Positions 15,742 through 25,894 of a DNA stretch of 64,000 bases are shown one piece after another; the first letter of the stretch is position 1, and the number at the start of each line of letters is the position of its first letter. The position numbers and the translations under genes were made by a program. This DNA comes from CAZLKN01 sp964560135 (lineage in GTDB: Bacteria; Actinomycetota; JAICYB01). The notes under the pieces were generated by a model. The model was given only the letters and a program-made list of their open reading frames with translations. It was not told where the DNA came from and did no database searches. The stretch lies in contig CAZLKN010000001.1 of the NCBI GenBank assembly GCA_964560135.1, positions 169,400 through 233,399 on the forward strand. Direction: 5' to 3'.

Positions 15742-16827
15742 TCAGGCTTCGCGGCGAGCGAGCTGCCAGAACAGAAGCGTGTAGGCCACCACGCCCCAGG
15801 CTGCGATCACGAGCGCGGAGAGCCACGGGCCGTCGAAGAGCCGCTGGCCGGTGACACCGTTGACGATCAGTCGGGTGGCCTGGCTGGTGGGCACCGCCGA
15901 CAGCAGAGCGTCGGCCCACGGCGGGAGTGCGAACCCCGTGGCGAAGGCCGCGGCGATCAGCGGAAGGGAGACGAGCTGCCCCCACACGCTCACCTGGCTC
16001 TGGGTGCGCGCCAATATCCCCAGCAGCAGCCCGACGCCGATCAGGCTCACGCTCAGGAGCCCCACCCCTGCGGCCACGAGCAGCGGGTCGGCCGGCGGGA
16101 TCTGCGCGATGCCCAGCACCAGCGGCACGCCGAACACGACGAACACCAACCCGTAGAGCGCTTTGGCCAGGACGACCTCCCCGTAGGTGCCGGCGAGCAG
16201 GAGCGCGTCCAGGGTCTTCCGCTCGGACTCTTCCGCGAGGCTCGCGGGGACGAGGCCGAGGATCAGGAAGGTGATGAACATCACCAGCAGGGCCAGGGCC
16301 AGGAACCTGCTGCCGAGCTCCCGGAAGACGAAGCGTCCGGCACCCCCAGGCAGGACGACGACCTCCGAGGTGATCATCGCGGGCGCCGTCTGGCCGGCCA
16401 CCCGTCGGACGGCGGGGTCCACGGCGGCCACCACGAGCTCGGCCCGGAGGTCGCGCAGCTCGCGGAACTCGCGGTGGACCACCTCGAGGCGTGGGTCTCT
16501 CCCGCCGGCCATCGCCTCGTCGAAGTCGTCGTCGTAGACCAAGCCGAGATCCGCATCCTTGTCGCGGACCATCCTCCGGATCTCCGTTTCATCCGACGCG
16601 CCGACGAACTCGACGGCGATGAGGCCGTCGGTTTCGGCCCGGAGCGCCTCCAAGAGCCGGGTCTCGGCCCCCGCTGGATGGGCGACGTGGGCCACCGGAC
16701 GGGTCTCCATCCGCGCCATGAACCCGGCGATGATCGGCAGGGCGAGGAAGATCCAAACCGTGGCAGTGCGCAGGGCATCGAGGAGGTCCTTGCGCACCGC
16801 TGCCCGCAGCCTGCGCAGACGCCGCAT
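15742..16827 (-). CDS. ABC-2 type exporter permease
   Basis: A 361-residue membrane subunit of the NatB/ABC-2 class. One transmembrane segment near residue 20-40 is followed by a large extracytoplasmic domain (about 45-190) and then five hydrophobic segments (from FLALALLVMFITFLILGLV onward), the usual layout of Na+/antibiotic-type ABC-2 exporters. It begins 2 bases after the ATPase stop, so the two form one transporter. The substrate cannot be inferred. The stop lies beside the motif-bearing region at 15437-15741. Confidence 0.8.
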   Translation of the reverse strand: MRRLRRLRAAVRKDLLDALRTATVWIFLALPIIAGFMARMETRPVAHVAHPAGAETRLLEALRAETDGLIAVEFVGASDETEIRRMVRDKDADLGLVYDDDFDEAMAGGRDPRLEVVHREFRELRDLRAELVVAAVDPAVRRVAGQTAPAMITSEVVVLPGGAGRFVFRELGSRFLALALLVMFITFLILGLVPASLAEESERKTLDALLLAGTYGEVVLAKALYGLVFVVFGVPLVLGIAQIPPADPLLVAAGVGLLSVSLIGVGLLLGILARTQSQVSVWGQLVSLPLIAAAFATGFALPPWADALLSAVPTSQATRLIVNGVTGQRLFDGPWLSALVIAAWGVVAYTLLFWQLARREA

Positions 16828-16829
16828 CC

Positions 16830-17675
16830 CTACAGTGGCCTCCCGGCGAGTTCGACGAACACGTCCTCGAGCGTCCCCTCCCGCGAGTGCATCGTCAGTA
16901 CCCGGCCCTCGCGCATCCAGGTCTCGAGGCGCGCGGCGTCGGCGGCGTCGTCGAGGCGGATGGTCTCTTCTCGGCGGTCGTCGAGCAGCACCGCGGCCGT
17001 CCGCTCGCCGTAGCGAAGCTTGAGCTCCCGGGGATGGTCGAGGGCCACGATCCGACCCTCGCTGATGAAGGCCACCCGCTCGCACAGATGGTCGGCGTCG
17101 TCCATGTCGTGGGTGGTGAGGAAGATCGTGGTGCCCTCACCGGCGAGCTCGGTCAGGATCGTGCGCAGCTCGCGGGCGGCCACCGGATCCAGACCCCTGG
17201 TCGGTTCGTCGCAGAACAGGATCCGCGGACGGTTCACGAGCGCTCGGGCGATCAGCAGCCGCTGTTTCATGCCGGTGGAGTAGGTCTTGACCTTCCGGCG
17301 GCCGTCCTCGGAGCTCAGGCCGACGCGGTCGAGAAGCTCGCCGACACGGGTCCGCGGCACCTCGTAGAGGTCGGCGAACAGCGTCAGGTTCTCGGCCCCC
17401 GTGAGGCGTTCGTAGAGGTTCGGCACCTCGAAGACGGCGTTGATCAACGGCTTGAACCGGTTGCGCTGCCGGACGGCGTCGAAACCGGCGACGGTCGCGG
17501 AGCCGGACGTTGGCCGGGCCCGCCCGACGAGGATGCGGATCGTGGTCGTCTTGCCGGCCCCGTTGTGGCCGAGCAGGCCGAAGATCTCGCCGGGGGCCAC
17601 GCTGAAGGTGATGCCGTCGAGGGCCGTGACGGCGCCGAAGCGCTTACACAGATCATGCACCTCGATGGCCGTCAT
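16830..17675 (-). CDS. ABC transporter ATPase (DrrA/NatA-like)
   Basis: A 281-residue ATPase with Walker A GHNGAGKTT near residues 37-45, a degenerate signature YSTGMKQR, Walker B ILFCDEPTRGLD and a switch His in TTHDMDDADH. A C-terminal extension of about 70 residues (from ELKLRYGERT) matches the DrrA/NatA group. It pairs with the permease downstream and starts 11 bases after the acetyl-CoA synthetase gene, so the exporter may be co-transcribed with acs. Confidence 0.88.
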   Translation of the reverse strand: MTAIEVHDLCKRFGAVTALDGITFSVAPGEIFGLLGHNGAGKTTTIRILVGRARPTSGSATVAGFDAVRQRNRFKPLINAVFEVPNLYERLTGAENLTLFADLYEVPRTRVGELLDRVGLSSEDGRRKVKTYSTGMKQRLLIARALVNRPRILFCDEPTRGLDPVAARELRTILTELAGEGTTIFLTTHDMDDADHLCERVAFISEGRIVALDHPRELKLRYGERTAAVLLDDRREETIRLDDAADAARLETWMREGRVLTMHSREGTLEDVFVELAGRPL

Positions 17676-17686
17676 GACGGGAGGCT

Positions 17687-19651
<1,965 letters not shown>

Positions 19652-19706
19652 TCCGTACCCCCTTGCGCAGACGTCCGAGCCGACCCTCTCAGGCTACCGG
19701 TACCCG

Positions 19707-20432
19707 CTACAGGGGTGCGCCGAAGCGCCGCAGGACGTCGGGGAGGTCGCTGTAGGCGTCCACGACCTCGTCGGCCTCCGGCAGCGACGGATCGGCGTCG
19801 TCGTCGTTCACGGCGCGGATCCGCACCGTCCGCATGCCGATGTTGCGGGCACCGGCGATGTCGGTCCGGCGGAGGTCGCCGATGTGCACCGCCTCGCCCG
19901 GCTCGGCCCCCAGCGCGCCGAGGGCGGCCTCGAAGATCTTCGGGTGTGGCTTCGGCACGCCGACCTCGTTGGAGAAGGCCAGGAACTCCAGATGCTCCAC
20001 GAGGGCGTACTCGGCGAGGAGCCGCCGGACGACCCGTCCGGGGGAGAATCCCGTGTCGCAGACCAGCGCCGTCCGGATGCCCGCATCTCTGAGGGCGGCC
20101 AGGGTGTCCGCGGCGCCGTCCAGCGGCCGGACGTCGCCTGCGAACGCGGCATCCTCGAAGGCGGTGCAGAGCCCCTCGAGGCAGGACGCCGCGTCGAGCC
20201 CGAGCTCGTCCACGCAGAACCGGGCGATGCCGGGCGAGCCGTACTGCTGCCCGGCCACCCAGGTGTCGTGGTGGGTGCGCCAGGCGCGGTCGAGCAGTTC
20301 CCGGGCCCGGTCGGCGTCGAGGCCGGAGATGTCCGCGATCGCCTCGACCCGCCGTTCGCGGGCCCGGGACATGTCGTGGTCGGCGAGCAGGGTGCCCCAG
20401 CAGTCGAAGGTGACGGCGCGGATCGGAGTCAT
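19707..20432 (-). CDS. HAD-superfamily hydrolase
   Basis: A 241-residue phosphatase-like protein. Motif I is FDCWGTLL (nucleophile Asp10), with Cys-Trp where most HAD phosphatases have Asp-Gly, so the usual second Asp (general acid/base) is missing. Motif II is LVCDTG, motif III the Lys in GVPKPHPKIFEAAL and motif IV GDLRRTDIAGA. The family is large and the substrate is not predictable. The altered motif I recalls 2-haloacid dehalogenase-like members. It shares its strand with the small membrane protein upstream (4-base spacing). Confidence 0.8.
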   Translation of the reverse strand: MTPIRAVTFDCWGTLLADHDMSRARERRVEAIADISGLDADRARELLDRAWRTHHDTWVAGQQYGSPGIARFCVDELGLDAASCLEGLCTAFEDAAFAGDVRPLDGAADTLAALRDAGIRTALVCDTGFSPGRVVRRLLAEYALVEHLEFLAFSNEVGVPKPHPKIFEAALGALGAEPGEAVHIGDLRRTDIAGARNIGMRTVRIRAVNDDDADPSLPEADEVVDAYSDLPDVLRRFGAPL

Positions 20433-20436
20433 GGCG

Positions 20437-20793
20437 TCAGAACGGCGAGGCGAAGGTCGCCCGGACGGCCACGATCCCGATGAACAGGGTGGGCAGCGCG
20501 AAGGCCGGCAGCCGCTTGGAGGGTTCTTCTCCTCGCATCGTGAACGCGATCAGCGTGATGATCACGAACAGGAACCCGTAGAAGTGGTGACGGAAGCTCG
20601 GCTGCCGCTCCTGGAACATCGCGATCCCGAGCAGGCCCTGCACGTAGATGCTCGCCCAGGCCACGCCGAGCGCGATCCAGAACGCTCTGGGTGTGGTGCC
20701 TCTGCGGCGCCAGAGGACGACGCCCCACAGCCCGACGGCCAGGTTCAGGGCGACGACGACCCACGCGAGGTTGCTGTGGAGGACGGCTATCAC
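20437..20793 (-). CDS. Small four-helix membrane protein of unknown function
   Basis: A 118-residue protein with four hydrophobic segments (starting near SNLAWVVVALNLAVGLWGVV, then AFWIALGVAWASIYVQ, FYGFLFVIITLIAF and LFIGIVAVRAT). I do not recognise the family. Start choice: the GTG at 20793 stands seven bases after a TAGACT box, which fits leaderless expression; a longer frame to 20844 has no such support. It is followed by the HAD gene and diverges from the WYD-repeat gene. Confidence 0.6.
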   Translation of the reverse strand: MIAVLHSNLAWVVVALNLAVGLWGVVLWRRRGTTPRAFWIALGVAWASIYVQGLLGIAMFQERQPSFRHHFYGFLFVIITLIAFTMRGEEPSKRLPAFALPTLFIGIVAVRATFASPF

Positions 20794-20800
20794 GACTTCG

Positions 20801-20806
20801 AGTCTA
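20801..20806 (-). promoter_or_regulatory. -10 box of a likely leaderless gene
   Basis: TAGACT on the minus strand ends seven bases before the GTG at 20793, putting the expected transcription start at or within a base of the start codon. Confidence 0.45.
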
Positions 20807-20844
20807 CCGGCCGCGGGTGACGCCCTCCGCGGGCGGGAGTTCAC

Positions 20845-20873
20845 CCGACACCGGTACCGACCGCTGGTAAGAT
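20845..20873 (+). promoter_or_regulatory. Promoter of the WYD-repeat gene
   Basis: CCGACA (20845-20850) and TAAGAT (20868-20873) are 17 bases apart, giving a leader of about 54 bases before the ATG at 20934. Confidence 0.4.
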
Positions 20874-20933
20874 GCGGCGACCCGGACGTTTCCTGCCCGT
20901 CCCCCCTGGCGGGCGTAGGAGGTGGAGAGGATC

Positions 20934-22907
20934 ATGCGGATGACCTATCGACGTTGTGCGGCCGCTCTGGCCGTGGCTCTGACCGCCGGACTGCTCGCCG
21001 TGCCACAGGCTTCCGTCGCGCAGGAGACCGGACCGACGATCACCGCTCCGGCGGACGGCGCGCGGTTCTCGATCATCCTCGACGACGCGAACTCCTCCAC
21101 CGAGGACTTCCAGCTCGAGGTCGAGGGCACGGGCGAGGAGAACTCCGAGGTGTCGGTCTGCGCGCGGCGACCCGACGAGCCGCCCGAGGAGTCGCAGCAG
21201 GTCGCCGACGTGATCGTCGGCCTCGACGGCTTGTGGTCCACCGAGGTGGATCTGGAAGGCGGCGAGTGGCTGCTGGACGCCACCCCGGCCGCCGAGGGCG
21301 AGGGCGACGCCTGCACCGAGGCGCGGGAGACCGACGACGTGCGGGTGCTGATCGTTCTCCGGTATGTGTTCACCTGGTACGACGACAAAGGGTCCGCCGG
21401 CAACTGGATCCTGATCGGCAACCCCGACCCCTTCGAGACCGTCCGCGCAGACATCTTCATCGACGGCACCCAGCGGGGGAGCACCCTCACGGTTGACCCC
21501 TTCGACGCCGCCGCCGCCCGCTTCGAGGACGTCGTCGGCGGACCGGTGGTCGTGGATTCACTCGACGGTGTGCCGCTCGTCGTGACCCAGCGCACCACAT
21601 GGACGAAGGGCAACTTCGAGGAGGTGCCCGGGGTCCTCGACGGCGACCTCGCCACCGAGTCCTGGTTTTCCTGGTACGACACCCGCAACTCCGGCAACCG
21701 CGACTGGATCGTGGTCACGAACTTCGGCGGCGACGACGCCACCGTGGCCGTCACCGCCGACACCACCACGATCCCGCCGACCCAGACCGGCGGCAACGTG
21801 ATCCCACCCGGCGAGTCGAGCGTCTTCAAGCTGGACGACTTCGTCGGGGGCCCGGTGCGGATCACCTCCGACGAGCCGGTGCTGGCGGCCCGCCGCACGC
21901 TCTGGAAGCCGGGCAACTTCACCGAGATCACCGCAGTGCCCGACGAGTGGCTCGAGGACACGACGTTCTTCACCTGGTACGACGCCAAGAACTCCAACGG
22001 CAACTGGATCATGGTGGTCAACCCCGGCGAGACGCAGGCCGACGTGGAGGTCTTCATCGGCCCCGGGCAGGACCCTGCCCTCGAGTTCACCGTCGAGCCC
22101 GGAGCGGCGACGCCCCGACAGATCCCGGGAGCGATCGGCGGCTCGGTAGAGGTCTTCGCGAGCCAGCCCGTGTTCGTGTCGCAGCGGGCGCTGTGGGCGG
22201 GCGGCAACTCCTTCGAGGAGATCTCCGGGGTCGGCCTGGCTGCCGCAAACGACGCGTACTGGCAGTCGTGGTACGACGAAACCTCCGCCGACGCCAAGGG
22301 CGACTGGATGATGCAGGCGGACGTCTACGGCGCCGGCACCGACTACATCGTAGACGCCGGATTCCTCGACGAGTTCGTCGAGGGGACGATCGAGCCCTTC
22401 GAGACGAACACCGAGCGCTTCCCCGGCGAGATCGGCGGACCCCTGGTCGTCGAGAGCCAGGTCCCGATCGTCCACAGCAAGCGGACGCTGTGGGGGTCCG
22501 GACCCGACTTCATGGAGCTGATCGGGATCCGGGGTTCGGTGTGGATCGGCTTCGGGCTGCCGCGCAGGCTGGCGGCCCCCGAGCCGGTGGAGGTCGAGCA
22601 GGACGGCGACACCCTGCTTCTGTCCTGGGCCGAGCTCGAGGACCCGACCTATGACGGGTTCTGGGTGTACCGCTCGTCGGAGACCGAGCCCCGCAGGCGG
22701 GTGGGTTTCATCTTCGAGTACGAGCTCGGCGCCTGTGGCGACCCGGAGGACGAAGAAGATCCACTGAACGACCGCTACTGCTTCATCGATCCGGACGTCG
22801 ACACCTCCGGAGACGTGACCTACGACTACGACGTCGCCGCACTGTCCATCGCGACGGTGGAGGGTGTCGCGGGCTCGGCCCAGTGGCCGGCCGAAGCGTC
22901 CGAGTAA
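20934..22907 (+). CDS. Secreted protein with four WYD/GNW repeats
   Basis: A 657-residue exported protein (signal peptide about residues 1-29, ending ASVAQ). Residues 30-140 are a beta-rich head. Residues about 143-540 hold four tandem modules of about 100 residues, each opening with FTWYDDKGSAGNWILIGNP or a variant (WYDTRNSGNRDW, WYDAKNSNGNW, WYDETSADAKGDW) and closing with a GGPV-V-S...QRTLW--GNF-E block. A fibronectin-III-like tail follows. I know no function; repeats of this form suggest a surface or adhesive role. The ATG at 20934 is preferred over the in-frame GTG at 20922 because GGAGAGG lies just before it. Confidence 0.7.
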   Translation: MRMTYRRCAAALAVALTAGLLAVPQASVAQETGPTITAPADGARFSIILDDANSSTEDFQLEVEGTGEENSEVSVCARRPDEPPEESQQVADVIVGLDGLWSTEVDLEGGEWLLDATPAAEGEGDACTEARETDDVRVLIVLRYVFTWYDDKGSAGNWILIGNPDPFETVRADIFIDGTQRGSTLTVDPFDAAAARFEDVVGGPVVVDSLDGVPLVVTQRTTWTKGNFEEVPGVLDGDLATESWFSWYDTRNSGNRDWIVVTNFGGDDATVAVTADTTTIPPTQTGGNVIPPGESSVFKLDDFVGGPVRITSDEPVLAARRTLWKPGNFTEITAVPDEWLEDTTFFTWYDAKNSNGNWIMVVNPGETQADVEVFIGPGQDPALEFTVEPGAATPRQIPGAIGGSVEVFASQPVFVSQRALWAGGNSFEEISGVGLAAANDAYWQSWYDETSADAKGDWMMQADVYGAGTDYIVDAGFLDEFVEGTIEPFETNTERFPGEIGGPLVVESQVPIVHSKRTLWGSGPDFMELIGIRGSVWIGFGLPRRLAAPEPVEVEQDGDTLLLSWAELEDPTYDGFWVYRSSETEPRRRVGFIFEYELGACGDPEDEEDPLNDRYCFIDPDVDTSGDVTYDYDVAALSIATVEGVAGSAQWPAEASE

Positions 22908-22920
22908 GGGCGTGATCTCG

Positions 22921-22945
22921 TGGGGGCCGGTCAGGCCGGCCCCCA
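22921..22945. terminator. Bidirectional terminator hairpin
   Basis: TGGGGGCCGG (22921-22930), loop TCAGG, CCGGCCCCCA (22936-22945): a perfect 10-bp stem between the convergent WYD-repeat and DegV genes. It overlaps the DegV stop codon. Confidence 0.7.
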
Positions 22946-23779
22946 CCACCACGCCAGGCCGAGCATCCCCGGTCCGATGTGCGCGGCCATGGCGGCGGTG
23001 ATCTCCACCACGGCGACCTCCGCGTCCGGCACGCGCTCGAGGATGCGCTCGCGCAGCGTGTCGGCTTCCTGCGCTCTGGAGGAGTGCATCGCGGACACGC
23101 GTCCCCGGGCAGGTGCCTCGGGGACCGACTCCGACCATGCCCGGAAAAGCCTGTCTGCCGCGCGCTGCGCGCCCCGCACGACCCCCGCCGGTGACGGAGC
23201 GCCGTCCACGAAGCGGAAGATCGGGTGGATGTCGAGCGCCCCCGTGGCGATGGCTGCGACTCCCGGCACCCGCCCGGACCGGCGCAGGTAGTCGAGCCGC
23301 TCGAGGGTGGCGTAGAGCTGCACCTTCGGAGTTACGAAGGCCGCCCGGTCGCGCACCTCCGCCAAGGGGGCCCCGGCCTCGGCGGCCCGGGCGGCCTCCA
23401 GTGTCACGAGCCCCTGCCCGGCGGCTGCGGAGCGGGAGTCGAAGACCTCGATCCGGTCCCCGTCCACGGTCTGCGCCGCGAGGCGGGCATTGGTGAACGT
23501 CGCAGACAGCTCCGCGGGGGGTGTGATCACCAGCAGGGCGCCGGCATCGTCGAGGAGCTGCTCGTAGACGACCTGGTACTCGCCCGGGGAGGGGGCCGAG
23601 GTCTTGGGCGCGGCCCCCGTCCGGGTCCGCTCCTCGAAGGCGGCGTAGGTCAGGTCACCGTTGCGGAACGACTCGTCGTCGCTCCAGCTGATCGTCAGGG
23701 GCACGATCGCGATCCGATGGCGCTCGATCAGCTCACGGGGGAGGACGGCCGAGGAGTCGGTCACGATCCGGACGGTCAT
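22931..23779 (-). CDS. DegV family fatty-acid-binding protein
   Basis: A 282-residue protein with the DegV signature: an N-terminal VRIVTDSSAVLPRELI, the TSAPSPGEY substrate loop and FDSRSAAAGQGL in the middle. Members bind a fatty acyl chain and present it to the FakA kinase in Gram-positive bacteria. No FakA gene is in view. Its ATG overlaps the stop of the cupin gene by four bases. Confidence 0.9.
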   Translation of the reverse strand: MTVRIVTDSSAVLPRELIERHRIAIVPLTISWSDDESFRNGDLTYAAFEERTRTGAAPKTSAPSPGEYQVVYEQLLDDAGALLVITPPAELSATFTNARLAAQTVDGDRIEVFDSRSAAAGQGLVTLEAARAAEAGAPLAEVRDRAAFVTPKVQLYATLERLDYLRRSGRVPGVAAIATGALDIHPIFRFVDGAPSPAGVVRGAQRAADRLFRAWSESVPEAPARGRVSAMHSSRAQEADTLRERILERVPDAEVAVVEITAAMAAHIGPGMLGLAWWWGPA

Positions 23780-24120
23780 GGCCCAACCCTATCGGGGTCG
23801 GTGCGGGGGCCGGTTGGCGCGAACCGTGCCGTGCCCGCGAGATAGCGGACGCCGCCGTCTCCGGTCCGTGCGCTGTGGGCCTCGCCGGGTTCGAGGTCGA
23901 TCCGGTCCCCGGGCTGCAGCGTAACCTCGGCCGAGCCGACCACCAGTGTCAGGGTCCCCTCCAGGATGAGGCGCACTTCCCGGAACGCATGGCTGTGCTC
24001 GGGGTAGGACGTGCCGGGCTCGTCGACCCACTCGGTCACGAACAGTCCTTCGGCGCGCAGGATCCGCACGAACTCGTCCCGGTCCCCATCCCGGCCGTAG
24101 CTGGTGATCCACGCCCCCAT
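23776..24120 (-). CDS. Small cupin-domain protein
   Basis: A 114-residue single cupin barrel. The motifs are HSHAFREVRLILEG (His-His-Glu type metal ligands) and PGDRIDLEPGEAHS (His). Metal-binding cupins of this size act as isomerases, dioxygenases or ligand sensors, so the function is open. I place the start at 24120 (MGAWITSY), because an upstream ATG at 24135 overlaps the TATGCT sequence that looks like its -10 box. Its stop overlaps the DegV start. It diverges from the DUF1802 gene across a 23-base spacer. Confidence 0.7.
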   Translation of the reverse strand: MGAWITSYGRDGDRDEFVRILRAEGLFVTEWVDEPGTSYPEHSHAFREVRLILEGTLTLVVGSAEVTLQPGDRIDLEPGEAHSARTGDGGVRYLAGTARFAPTGPRTDPDRVGP

Positions 24121-24129
24121 GATGTTGCG

Positions 24130-24136
24130 TAGCATA
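24130..24136. promoter_or_regulatory. Overlapping divergent -10 boxes
   Basis: The seven bases read TAGCAT on the plus strand (24130-24135), eight bases before the DUF1802 ATG, and TATGCT on the minus strand (24136-24131), ten bases before the cupin ATG. Both genes would have little or no leader. Confidence 0.45.
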
Positions 24137-24143
24137 GCGTCCG

Positions 24144-24767
24144 ATGAGTCCCGCGAGACCGCCGCTCGAGCCACTCCTGGCTGCGCCACAGAAGGCGCTG
24201 AAGGAATGGGCCGTGGTGTGCCGGGCCCTCGAGGAGGGACGGCAGAGCGTGCTGCTGCGGAAGGGCGGGATCATCGAGGAGACCCGCGACTTCTCGCTCG
24301 TGGAGCGCCGGTTCCTGCTCTTCCCCACCTTCGAACACCAGGAGCTGGACAGCGTCCAGGAACCCTACCGCGAGTGGTTCACCGAGACCCTCGCCCAGCG
24401 CCCGGCCCCCGACGTCGTGCGGATCTCCTCCTGGGCGGAGGTGACCGACCTGTTCCTCACCCACGACCTCGACGCCGTGCTCGCGCTGGGCGACCTGTAC
24501 GCGTGGAGCCCGGACTACGTACGGATGCGCATGGGCTATAAGCCCCGCAAGCCGCTCAACGTGGTGCTCGTCCGGACCTGGCGGCTGCCCGAACCGGCCG
24601 ACGTCCCGGTCCTCGAGCACTTCGCCGGCTGCAAGTCGTGGGTTCCGCTCACCGGCGGCGTCCCGCTGGACGGCTCGGTCCCCGCGCTGGACGACGGCGA
24701 GCACGCCGCCCGCGTCGCACGCGTGGCCCGGGCGCTGGACGGCGTCGGCGAACGCGTGGCCGTCTAA
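24144..24767 (+). CDS. DUF1802 family protein
   Basis: A 207-residue protein with the family opening ALKEWAVVCRALEEGRQSVL followed by LRKGGIIEE and FLLFPTFEHQ. DUF1802 proteins occur in many bacteria, often beside nuclease or restriction-like genes, but no activity is established. No ribosome-binding site precedes the ATG, and the TAGCAT box eight bases upstream suggests a leaderless message. It converges on the LLM gene with a 4-base overlap. Confidence 0.8.
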   Translation: MSPARPPLEPLLAAPQKALKEWAVVCRALEEGRQSVLLRKGGIIEETRDFSLVERRFLLFPTFEHQELDSVQEPYREWFTETLAQRPAPDVVRISSWAEVTDLFLTHDLDAVLALGDLYAWSPDYVRMRMGYKPRKPLNVVLVRTWRLPEPADVPVLEHFAGCKSWVPLTGGVPLDGSVPALDDGEHAARVARVARALDGVGERVAV

Positions 24768-25795
24768 CCCTTCAGGCCCGGGAGCACCTTCTCACCGAGG
24801 ATCCGGATCAGCCGGTTCTGGGCTTCGCCGGGCAGCCCGGGGAAGTCCGAGCGGCAGATGAAGTGGACGTCGTCGCCGAGGGCGTCGCGGAAGCGCCCGA
24901 CCTCGGCCACCACCTCGTCCGGGGTTCCGCAGATGATCGAGGAGCGCAGCTTCGCCTCGGCCTCGGCGTCCAGCGGTGGCGGAGCGGGGGCCGGGCCCGA
25001 GCGGCCGCGGGCCGCGCCCATGTCCGGATACTTCCAGCGCAGGTAGTGGTAATGGGGCTTGACGGTCTCCCAGGCGTCGCCGTCCTCCCAGGCGAACACC
25101 GGCACGTGCAGCGCGAAGGAGAATGCGCTCTCGTCGCGGCCCGCCTTCCGCAGGCCCTCGAGCGCGACCTCCTTGGCCCGGGTGAAGCCCTCGATCCCCG
25201 AGGTGCCCGATGACGAGCCCAGGAACCCGTCGGCGATCCTGCCCGCCCGCCGGATCGCGGGCTCCGCGAAGCCGCCGAGCCAGATCGGGATGGGTGTCCC
25301 CGGCTTCGGGGTCACGTTCGCGTCCTCGAAGGTGTAGTGGCGCCCACGGTGTGTGAAGGTGCCGTCGGCGAAGGCGCCGCGCAGCACGGCGACCGTCTCC
25401 CGCATCCGTGCGGCGCGCTCGTCGAGGCCGACGCCGAAGAGCTCGAACTCCTCGGAACGCCAGCCGGCGCCGAGGCCGAGGATGAGCCGCCCCTCCGACA
25501 GGAGCTGCACGGTGGCTGCGTCCTCGGCGAGCCGCAGCGGGTCGTGGAGCGGAGCGAGCAGCACGCCGGTGCCGATGCGGACCCGCGAGGTGGCCTGGGC
25601 GATCGCCGCCGCCGTTACGAGCAACGACGGCATGTACCCGTCGTCCAGGAAGTGATGCTCGGACACCCAGACGGAGTCGAAGCCGACCTGCTCGGCGAGC
25701 ACACACCGCTCGACGGCCTCGCGGTACAGGTCCGCGTCCGAGCGGGGATCGTCCGGGGGCCGCTGGCAGGTGATCAGTCCGTATCCGACGTCCAT
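24764..25795 (-). CDS. LLM-class flavin- or F420-dependent oxidoreductase
   Basis: A 343-residue luciferase-like monooxygenase-fold protein. It has the barrel start MDVGYGLITCQRPPDD, the SVWVSEHHF strand, RVRIGTGVLLAPLHDPLRLA, and LGLGAGWRSEEFELFG. These features fit the bacterial-luciferase-like superfamily; FMN versus F420 use cannot be decided from sequence alone, though F420 is common in actinobacteria. The ATG at 25795 stands seven bases after TAGACT with no ribosome-binding site. Confidence 0.88.
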   Translation of the reverse strand: MDVGYGLITCQRPPDDPRSDADLYREAVERCVLAEQVGFDSVWVSEHHFLDDGYMPSLLVTAAAIAQATSRVRIGTGVLLAPLHDPLRLAEDAATVQLLSEGRLILGLGAGWRSEEFELFGVGLDERAARMRETVAVLRGAFADGTFTHRGRHYTFEDANVTPKPGTPIPIWLGGFAEPAIRRAGRIADGFLGSSSGTSGIEGFTRAKEVALEGLRKAGRDESAFSFALHVPVFAWEDGDAWETVKPHYHYLRWKYPDMGAARGRSGPAPAPPPLDAEAEAKLRSSIICGTPDEVVAEVGRFRDALGDDVHFICRSDFPGLPGEAQNRLIRILGEKVLPGLKG

Positions 25796-25802
25796 GGCCG
25801 CC

Positions 25803-25808
25803 AGTCTA
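25803..25808 (-). promoter_or_regulatory. -10 box of a likely leaderless gene
   Basis: TAGACT on the minus strand, then seven bases, then the ATG of the LLM oxidoreductase. Identical hexamer and spacing to the one before the GTG at 20793. Confidence 0.5.
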
Positions 25809-25894
25809 GCCGCCGGGGGCCTGGAACCCCCAGTCCACCGGGTGTGTCGGCGCAGCTCCGGGCGGGCATCAAGGTTGGGGAAAGGAGGCGTTGG

